Shown: positions 25,935 to 30,821 of the stretch, piece by piece
Layout of the letters: each line of letters opens with the position of its first letter
Position numbering within the stretch: the stretch's first letter is position 1
NCBI GenBank assembly: GCA_002369195.1
Contig: DFEW01000002.1
Span: forward strand, 39,895 to 70,715
Direction: 5' to 3'
DNA from: Christensenella sp. UBA3792
GTDB taxonomy: Bacteria > Bacillota > Clostridia > Christensenellales > CAG-138
Length of the DNA stretch: 30,821 nucleotides
Program-made: the position numbers and the translations under genes
Notes under the pieces: generated by a model
What the model saw: the letters and a program-made list of their open reading frames with translations, nothing else
Databases searched by the model: none
Told to the model about the DNA's origin: nothing

Positions 25935-26843
25935 TTACGGGTTCGCATTCTCGCGCTCCTCTTTGAAAAACCGCAGAATGCCGTTGCAGAGTCCCTGCGC
26001 CATCGTCTTCTGGAATTCGTCGGTCGACAGCAGGGCGTCGTCGTCCGGGTTGCTCAAATGTCCCATCTCGATGTTGATGATCGGACGGGTGCACCAGTTG
26101 AAGCCGGTCTGATCGCCGCGCTCGGTAATGCCGGTCTTATAGCGCATCGGCAGACCCGTTTCCTTCAGATACTCGTCGAGGATGATGACGGCCGCGCGCA
26201 GGTTGAAGTCGTAATGCTTCGTGCGCTTTGCGGTCGGGATCAGCATGAACGCGCCGCGCGTCTTCTTGTCGGACGCCTTGTTGCAATGCAGGCGGATGCC
26301 GAGATCGACGTTGTGGTCGTTGAAAATCTCCGCGCGCTCGATGTTCGAGATATCGACGTCGAGCTCGTCGTGCGTCATTACGACCGTCGCGCCGAGGTCA
26401 TCGAGCATATCGCGCAGGTACAGTCCGACGTTCAGTACGACTTCATACTCATAGACGCGGCTCTTGACGCCGCGGCAGCCGCCCGCGACCTTTTGCTTGG
26501 TCTGCTTGGAGCCGGGCGCGATCGGTTCGGGATGCGGATTGTACACGAGCTGATGTCCCGGATCGATGCCGATCACGACGCCCTCCAGCGGCTTCGGCGT
26601 GGGCGTGGGCGTCGGCGCTTCGGTCGGTTCGGGCGTGGGCGTGGGCGTCGGCGTCGGCGGCAGGGTCGGCACCGGAATCGGCGTACTCGCATCGCTCACC
26701 ACGTCGATGACGTCCGGCGCTTCGCCGACAGTCGGCGTCGGAACGGGCGTGGCGGCGGCTTCGGGCTGCTTGTCCGTGCAAGCGAGCAAGCAAAGCCCGA
26801 TCAACAAAAGTGTGATACTGATTTTCCAAAACTGCGTTTTCAT
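25935..26843 (-). CDS. N-acetylmuramoyl-L-alanine amidase lipoprotein (Amidase_3)
   Basis: A peptidoglycan hydrolase exported as a lipoprotein, 302 residues. The leader ends LCLLAC (Cys22). A long Pro-Thr linker spans about 30-88. The zinc amidase domain (about 90-300) shows all expected motifs: DPGH (first zinc His), the helix YEYEVVLNVG carrying the Glu ligand, LGIRLHCN (second His), and INIEMGHLSNPDDD with the catalytic Glu. ATG 26843 has no SD. TGC TATACT ends 6 nt upstream, so the transcript is probably leaderless, as for the PIG-L gene. Bounded by terminators on both sides, it is monocistronic. Confidence 0.92.
   Translation of the reverse strand: MKTQFWKISITLLLIGLCLLACTDKQPEAAATPVPTPTVGEAPDVIDVVSDASTPIPVPTLPPTPTPTPTPEPTEAPTPTPTPKPLEGVVIGIDPGHQLVYNPHPEPIAPGSKQTKQKVAGGCRGVKSRVYEYEVVLNVGLYLRDMLDDLGATVVMTHDELDVDISNIERAEIFNDHNVDLGIRLHCNKASDKKTRGAFMLIPTAKRTKHYDFNLRAAVIILDEYLKETGLPMRYKTGITERGDQTGFNWCTRPIINIEMGHLSNPDDDALLSTDEFQKTMAQGLCNGILRFFKEERENANP
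26590..26690 (-). repeat. Pro-Thr coding low-complexity repeat (amidase linker)
   Basis: GGCGTGGGCGTC-type repeats on the plus strand read as Thr-Pro/Pro-Glu linker codons on the minus strand between the lipobox and the amidase domain. Confidence 0.85.
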
Positions 26844-26849
26844 ACGTGC

Positions 26850-26878
26850 AGTATAGCACATCTGCGCCGTTGCGGCAA
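26850..26878 (-). promoter_or_regulatory. Promoter of amidase gene, leaderless
   Basis: On the minus strand TTGCCG (26873-26878), 17-bp spacer, TATACT (26850-26855) with TGC as extended -10. Six nt separate the -10 from ATG 26843, so transcription should begin at or within a base or two of the start codon. Confidence 0.72.
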
Positions 26879-26879
26879 G

Positions 26880-26906
26880 AAAAAAGCACGGGCTTTTCCC
26901 GTGCTG
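26880..26906 (-). terminator. Intrinsic terminator of the Tim44-like gene pair
   Basis: The perfect stem AGCACGGG (26886-26893)/CCCGTGCT (26899-26906) has an A-run at 26878-26886 that becomes a T-tract on the minus strand. It stops transcription coming from 26947 just before the amidase promoter. Confidence 0.88.
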
Positions 26907-26946
26907 TTTTTCGGAAAGGAAAGCGTGTCAACGTACGACGGTGCCG

Positions 26947-27825
26947 TCACGTTTTTTGCTCAATCGATCGGATCGTCTTGATCGATTCGATCTTCCATTC
27001 GCTCACGTCGAAATCCAGCACCGAGTCACAGTACGGGCATTTCGCGCTCTCGTTGAGCGAAAGCGGCGCGCCGCAGTTCGGGCAATGCCATTGCTGCACC
27101 TTCGCATCAACCGTGACAGTCTGCGCATCGATCGGCCGCGTGAGGAGGATCTCGCTCGTGACGAACCGTTCTGTGCTGTCGCTGCCGGACAGGATCTTTC
27201 CGTCCGCATCGGCGCGCGTGAATTCGGTCTGCCTCGTCTCAAGCACGGCGATCAGCTTGTACGCTCCGTCCTTGCGTGCAACGCCGCGCAGCGCGACGTC
27301 GAGGATCGCGACGCGCTCGCTGCAATGCGTCACACCCTGCGCGCGATGCCCGTCAAACTCTTTTTGCAGCCGCTCATACAGTTCGTCGCAAAGGTACGGA
27401 CGGATCGGCGCTGCATCGCGCCGCATCCGGCAATCGACGATCTTGAAATACAGGTTGCTGAGCTTGGTCTTGACCGCCTCTTCGGAGAAGTTCGGGTCCT
27501 TTTCCTTGTACGCCTCGATCGTCAGCACATCCGAAAAGCGCGTGTACGAATCGATCAGTCCCTTCTTTTTGCGGATGCGCGCGCGGATTCCCACGACCGC
27601 AAGGAAGATCAGGAACGCGAGGATCAGGAACGGGATCAGCCGCGGTTCATTGACGCCGATCTCCACGCAGGCGGTACAGGCAAACCCGATCCAGTCGTCC
27701 GAACCGCCGCCGAAGTCGCCGCCGCCGAAGTCGCCGAGGTCCGCTGCCGCGATGTGCGGCGCGATCAGCAGTGCAAGCAGTACGGCAAGCAGCAGGATCA
27801 GAAGAAGCTTTGCGTTTCGTTTCAC
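26947..27825 (-). CDS. Tim44-like membrane protein with C-terminal zinc ribbon (paralogue 2)
   Basis: A 292-residue protein. N-terminal signal-like helix (5-27), short extracellular Gly/Asp-rich stretch (DLGDFGGGDFGGG), transmembrane helix (about 65-83), then a cytosolic Tim44/NTF2-like domain (about 105-235; KDPNFSEEAVKTKLSNLYFKI). The C-terminal zinc ribbon reads CPNCGAPL...CPYC. It starts with GTG 27825, 12 bp after the upstream paralogue's stop, with AAGGGAA as SD. Tim44-like domains bind membranes or substrates in mitochondria; the bacterial role is unknown. It is clearly a tandem duplicate of the gene at 27838-28791. Confidence 0.8.
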   Translation of the reverse strand: MKRNAKLLLILLLAVLLALLIAPHIAAADLGDFGGGDFGGGSDDWIGFACTACVEIGVNEPRLIPFLILAFLIFLAVVGIRARIRKKKGLIDSYTRFSDVLTIEAYKEKDPNFSEEAVKTKLSNLYFKIVDCRMRRDAAPIRPYLCDELYERLQKEFDGHRAQGVTHCSERVAILDVALRGVARKDGAYKLIAVLETRQTEFTRADADGKILSGSDSTERFVTSEILLTRPIDAQTVTVDAKVQQWHCPNCGAPLSLNESAKCPYCDSVLDFDVSEWKIESIKTIRSIEQKT

Positions 27826-27837
27826 TGCCGTATTCCC

Positions 27838-28791
27838 TTACTTTCCGACTGTTCGCTGCGATATGCCCTTGATCGCATGGACGGTCCATTCGTGGTCGGT
27901 GAACGTCAGTACGGAGTCGCAGTACGGGCACTTGATGCTCTCGTTGACCGACAGCGGCGCGCCGCAGTTCGGACAGTGCCGTTCGTGCACGTCGCCGGCC
28001 TGCTCCTGCGTCGTCTTGCCGGACGGACGGGACAGCGCGTATTCGTAGTTCATGAACTTCTCGGCGGTGCGGCTGCCGGTGACGAGGCTGCCGTCCGCAT
28101 CGGACAGCGTATAGTCGGTGATGCGCGTGTAGAGCTCGGCGATCAGCACGTCCTGTCCGTTCTCCTGATAGAAGCCCCGCAGGCGCACGTCGAGCACTGC
28201 GATGCGGTCGACGTAGTTCGTGATGCCCTGCTGCTTATGCCGCTGCACCTGCCGGTTGAACTGCTGCCAGAGACTGTCCGCAAAGTACGGACGGATCGGC
28301 TCCACGTCGCGCTTCGTGCAGCAGTCCTGCATCTTGATGTACAGGTTCGACAGCCGCTGCTTCATGTCCTCCTCGGAGAAGTTCGGGTCGAGCGCCGCGT
28401 ATGCCGACATCGGCTGCAGCTTGCTTTGTTCGGTTCGCGTCGCGCCCGGCGCGCGGCTTGCCTGCGTGTGCTTTGCGCCGAAGCGCGAAAGCAGCCAGAG
28501 CCCGATCGCGATCAGCACGACGAACCCGATCATGTACGGGATGGCGCCGGGATGCGAGCAGCCGTAATCGATGCACATCGAGATCGCGCAGCCGATCAGC
28601 TCGCCCGAACCGCCGTCCGAACCGCCCCAGTCGGAGCCGCCCCAGTCGGAGCCGCCCCAGTCGGAGCCGCCTCCGCCGCCGTAGTCGCCGCCGCCCGAGA
28701 AGTCACCGAGATCGGCGATCGACGATAGCGGCATCAGAAGCAGCGCGAGCACGAGCAGCGCCGCCAGGATCCATGCAAGTTTCCGTTTCAT
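27838..28791 (-). CDS. Tim44-like membrane protein with C-terminal zinc ribbon (paralogue 1)
   Basis: A 317-residue protein with the same layout as its downstream neighbour: N-terminal hydrophobic helix (6-27), a longer Gly-rich extracellular tract with three GGSDW repeats, a transmembrane helix (about 82-102), a Tim44-like domain (LDPNFSEEDMKQRLSNLYIKM, about 133-265) and a CPNCGAPL...CPYC zinc ribbon. Both copies share the signature DPNFSEE, the RxDxxPIRPY element and NESxKCPYCDSVL. ATG 28791 is preceded by GAAAGG. It has a strong divergent promoter. The two genes form an operon that ends at the hairpin at 26886-26906. Confidence 0.82.
   Translation of the reverse strand: MKRKLAWILAALLVLALLLMPLSSIADLGDFSGGGDYGGGGGSDWGGSDWGGSDWGGSDGGSGELIGCAISMCIDYGCSHPGAIPYMIGFVVLIAIGLWLLSRFGAKHTQASRAPGATRTEQSKLQPMSAYAALDPNFSEEDMKQRLSNLYIKMQDCCTKRDVEPIRPYFADSLWQQFNRQVQRHKQQGITNYVDRIAVLDVRLRGFYQENGQDVLIAELYTRITDYTLSDADGSLVTGSRTAEKFMNYEYALSRPSGKTTQEQAGDVHERHCPNCGAPLSVNESIKCPYCDSVLTFTDHEWTVHAIKGISQRTVGK
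28622..28666 (-). repeat. Three perfect 15-bp tandem repeats encoding GGSDW
   Basis: CCGCCCCAGTCGGAG is repeated exactly three times (28622-28636, 28637-28651, 28652-28666). On the minus strand it encodes the Gly-Gly-Ser-Asp-Trp units of the extracellular loop. Identity at every base suggests recent slippage expansion. Confidence 0.9.
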
Positions 28792-28820
28792 GTGTTGAAC
28801 CTTTCAAATGTGTTGGTACC

Positions 28821-28849
28821 AGTATACCACAAGTTGCTCCGTATGTCAC
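28821..28849 (-). promoter_or_regulatory. Promoter of the Tim44-like operon
   Basis: On the minus strand GTGACA (28844-28849), 17-bp spacer, TATACT (28821-28826) with TGG extended -10. The leader to ATG 28791 is about 24 nt and carries GAAAGG. Confidence 0.8.
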
Positions 28850-28889
28850 ACAAAGTTGTAAAAACATTGGAAACACCGCCGCCGCTCTG

Positions 28890-28918
28890 TTGACCGCGCC
28901 GACCCGCCGTGATACCAT
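28890..28918 (+). promoter_or_regulatory. Promoter of the zinc-ribbon membrane protein gene
   Basis: TTGACC (28890-28895), 17-bp spacer, TACCAT (28913-28918) with TGA as extended -10. It lies 28 bp before ATG 28947 and diverges from the Tim44-like operon. Confidence 0.78.
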
Positions 28919-28946
28919 GAACGCATCAAAGAGCGAGGTTTTTCCT

Positions 28947-29660
28947 ATGAATTGTAGAAATTGCGGCGCGCCACTCGATCCCGGCGCGCGGTTTTGTCGA
29001 AAATGCGGAACGGATGTGCCGCAGGAGCCGCTGACCGTGCCGCGCACGTCCGCGATCAAAAAGATTGAGCAGTCCGTTGCGGACCGGTTTTCTGCGGTTC
29101 GCGGCGGCGTGAAAAAGTGGTTCGACGCGCCGTTCTTTCATAACAGAAAGCTGCTTTTCGGCATCGGCGGCGGAGCGGTCGCGCTGATTGTGCTGCTCGT
29201 ACTGATCCTTTCGATCGCATCGTGCGCGCCGAAGAAGCTCAAATCGATCGATGCGGTTCAGAACGCGGTTCTGTCCGCGCTGAAGGACGGCGACGGCAAG
29301 ACGCTTTGGAAGATGACCGAGCTGTCCGAGGCGGTGTGCGGCGCGCACCCGGAGATCTTCGGCGAGGGCGATACGCCGCAGAAGGTTATGCGCGCCTACT
29401 ATGACCGGCTCGCGACGGTGCATTGCGAACAATGGAAGCAGGCGTACGGCAAAGACTTCACGCTCGAAGCGCGCCTGACCCCGACCGTCTACAGCGGCTC
29501 GGACGTGTTCGAAATCAACCGCGCGCTCGACCTTGACGCTGAGCAGTACACCGTGCTGACCGGGCCGGTTCTGATCGATAACGCCGTCGTTGCGACGCTG
29601 TCGATGACCGTCGTCGAGTGGCAGGGCGAATATCGGCTTCTCGTGCTGTACATCGACTGA
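28947..29660 (+). CDS. Zinc-ribbon membrane protein with extracellular domain
   Basis: A 237-residue protein. An N-terminal zinc ribbon (CRNCGAPL...CRKCG, Cys3/6/18/21) sits in the cytosol. A basic linker and one transmembrane helix follow (about 73-92, LLFGIGGGAVALIVLLVLIL). The extracellular ~140 residues resemble DUF4878/NTF2-like folds (SIDAVQNAVLSALKDGDG ... EWQGEYRLLVLYID). CGAGG lies 8 nt before ATG 28947. Upstream frame extension into the divergent gene is ignored. Shared zinc ribbons and a divergent promoter suggest it works with the Tim44-like pair, but no function is known. Confidence 0.75.
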   Translation: MNCRNCGAPLDPGARFCRKCGTDVPQEPLTVPRTSAIKKIEQSVADRFSAVRGGVKKWFDAPFFHNRKLLFGIGGGAVALIVLLVLILSIASCAPKKLKSIDAVQNAVLSALKDGDGKTLWKMTELSEAVCGAHPEIFGEGDTPQKVMRAYYDRLATVHCEQWKQAYGKDFTLEARLTPTVYSGSDVFEINRALDLDAEQYTVLTGPVLIDNAVVATLSMTVVEWQGEYRLLVLYID

Positions 29661-29679
29661 ATCGAGCAGGGGCTGTTCA

Positions 29680-29736
29680 AAGTCCTGTCATGACGAATCG
29701 TTCGAAATGACAATCCGGACTTCGGGCAGTCCTTTT
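29680..29736. other. Hairpin cluster, terminator-like, possibly a small repeat element
   Basis: Outer arms AAGTCC (29680-29685)/GGACTT (29717-29722) enclose TGTCAT (29686-29691)/ATGACA (29707-29712). GGACT (29717-29721) can alternatively pair with AGTCC (29728-29732), which is followed by TTTTCTCTT. The second hairpin probably terminates the zinc-ribbon gene. The outer structure resembles short palindromic elements scattered in clostridial genomes. Confidence 0.5.
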
Positions 29737-29739
29737 CTC

Positions 29740-29768
29740 TTGTCTTTTTCCTGTTTTTTCGCTATACT
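29740..29768 (+). promoter_or_regulatory. Promoter of the endonuclease gene
   Basis: TTGTCT (29740-29745), 17-bp spacer, TATACT (29763-29768), about 41 bp before the start codon. Confidence 0.75.
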
Positions 29769-29809
29769 GTATTCAGAATTTCTCTGCATTCTATGAGAAA
29801 GGAGCCGTT

Positions 29810-30821
29810 ATGCGCGTTTTAAAACGTTGGATCGCCCTGCTGCTCGTTCTGCTGCTTGCCGCCGCGCCGCTTAGCGTTGCCGAAGCAAAGACCGGCACGC
29901 TCGTCAAGAACACCGGCACGCGGCACGCGGTCTGCACCACGCTGTCCGATCAGGCAAGAGCATACTATACCGGAAACAATACGTTTGCATCCGTCAGCGC
30001 GCTTGCCGCATCCGCATCCGATCCGATGCAAAGCGCGATGTTCTCGCGCCTGCACACGCTGATGGAATCGACGATGACAAACAGCGTCAGCTACAGTTCG
30101 CTGACCGCGTACTGGCCCTCCACCGACGCGAACAACGGTTCCGGCAATCCGATCCTCTTTTATTCGGATTCGCTCAGTTCGAGTTACAACCGCGAACATG
30201 TCTGGCCGAAATCGCGCGCGAGCTTCAAGCAAACGTACGGCGGCTGCGATCTGCACCACCTGCGCCCGACCGATACGAACGTCAATTCGACTCGCGGCAA
30301 CATGACGATGGGCAACGTCAAGGGCGTGCTCTCCTCGTATAAGACCTACGCGTACGGCGGCAAAACCGTGCTCTGGTACAGCACGGCCGACGATCTGGTC
30401 GAGGTCAACGACAACATCAAGGGCGACGTCGCGCGCATTCTGCTGTACGTCTGGTGTCGCTGGGAGGAGCCGAACCTCTACACGAACGATCCGAACCCCG
30501 TGATCGGTCCCGGCGACGACGCGAACACCGGACTCAAGGTCATCGAATCACTCGATACGCTGCTGCAATGGATGGAGATCGATCCGGTTGACACCTGGGA
30601 GATGTCTCGCAACGATCAATGCGAAAACGTGCAGGGCAACCGCAACGTCTTTATCGACTATCCCGAATACGCCTGGCTGCTCTTTGATCGGCAGGTTCCC
30701 GCCGGCTACGTAACGCCCTCCGGCAGCGATCCCGCGCCGAGCGTCACCCCGACGCCGACGCCGACCGCAACGCCTACCCCGACGCCCACCGTCAAGCCGA
30801 CCGCAACGCCGACGCCCACAC
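29810..30821 (+). CDS. Secreted endonuclease I family nuclease with Pro-Thr tail (runs off right edge)
   Basis: Extracellular nuclease related to E. coli EndA and Bacillus Bsn/YurI. Signal peptide 1-26 (LLLVLLLAAAPLSVAEA). The catalytic core has NREHVWPKS near 126-134 (bba-Me/His-Me type His) and GCDLHHLRPTD with NSTRGNM near 145-166, matching the endonuclease I signatures. After FIDYPEYAWLLFD (about 283-295) a Pro-Thr linker begins near residue 311 and continues past the window edge, so at least one more domain or anchor is likely. GAAAGGAG lies 6 nt before ATG 29810. It could serve nutrient scavenging or biofilm DNA turnover (inference). Confidence 0.9.
   Translation, partial: MRVLKRWIALLLVLLLAAAPLSVAEAKTGTLVKNTGTRHAVCTTLSDQARAYYTGNNTFASVSALAASASDPMQSAMFSRLHTLMESTMTNSVSYSSLTAYWPSTDANNGSGNPILFYSDSLSSSYNREHVWPKSRASFKQTYGGCDLHHLRPTDTNVNSTRGNMTMGNVKGVLSSYKTYAYGGKTVLWYSTADDLVEVNDNIKGDVARILLYVWCRWEEPNLYTNDPNPVIGPGDDANTGLKVIESLDTLLQWMEIDPVDTWEMSRNDQCENVQGNRNVFIDYPEYAWLLFDRQVPAGYVTPSGSDPAPSVTPTPTPTATPTPTPTVKPTATPTPT

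Overview
The window looks like a GC-rich chromosome segment from an uncultured, endospore-forming Firmicute (Bacillota, probably Clostridia). Four things support this. SpmA/SpmB spore-maturation genes are present. There is a PbpC/MecA-type lipoprotein penicillin-binding protein. Shine-Dalgarno sites are strong (AGGAGG-like) and promoters are sigma-A-like, many with an extended TGn -10. Many lipoproteins and secreted proteins carry long Pro-Thr linkers. Such linkers are common in some uncultured gut/rumen clostridia, so a Christensenellales-like source is possible, but that is a guess. No phage, IS, CRISPR, tRNA or rRNA genes were seen.

Layout. (a) 1-6640, minus strand: a cell-wall/translation operon reading PbpC-like PBP -> murG -> THUMP-type RNA methyltransferase -> DUF4003-like protein, with ATGA start/stop overlaps at the last two junctions. 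metG follows behind its own promoter and runs off the left edge. (b) 6703-9713, plus: spmA-spmB, a HerA-like DUF853 ATPase with its own promoter, and a small zinc-ribbon protein. (c) 9766-15204, plus: a regulated exporter operon. Three 11-bp direct repeats abut a promoter, followed by a compact SAM-clan riboswitch with a terminator and a visible antiterminator pairing. Then come adaptor 1, a MacB-type ATPase, adaptor 2 (with an inserted duplicated module between Pro-Thr linkers), a MacB/FtsX permease and a terminator. (d) 15210-18906, plus: a lipoprotein behind paired TTACAA repeats, a stand-alone WYL-regulator-type HTH protein, and oligoendopeptidase F. (e) 18919-24188: a divergent glycan-processing pair. 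An active-looking PIG-L deacetylase plus a lipoprotein lie on the minus strand. A degenerate PIG-L fused to a phosphodiester glycosidase (NAGPA) domain lies on the plus strand. (f) 24190-25912, plus: a translationally coupled operon of free-methionine-sulfoxide reductase, a YczE/YitT-like membrane protein and a flavodoxin. (g) 25935-29660: a Pro-Thr-linker amidase lipoprotein and two paralogous Tim44-like/zinc-ribbon membrane proteins on the minus strand. A zinc-ribbon membrane protein diverges from the latter. (h) 29680-30821: a hairpin-rich spacer and a secreted endonuclease I-family nuclease that runs off the right edge in a Pro-Thr tail.

The most noteworthy unit is (c): a SAM-responsive leader directly in front of a MacA/MacB-like exporter that has two adaptors, one of which carries what appears to be a previously unnamed inserted duplicated domain. 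Second is (e), where loss of the PIG-L catalytic residues can be read directly by comparing the two divergent neighbours. All assignments come from reading the sequence; no database search was run.
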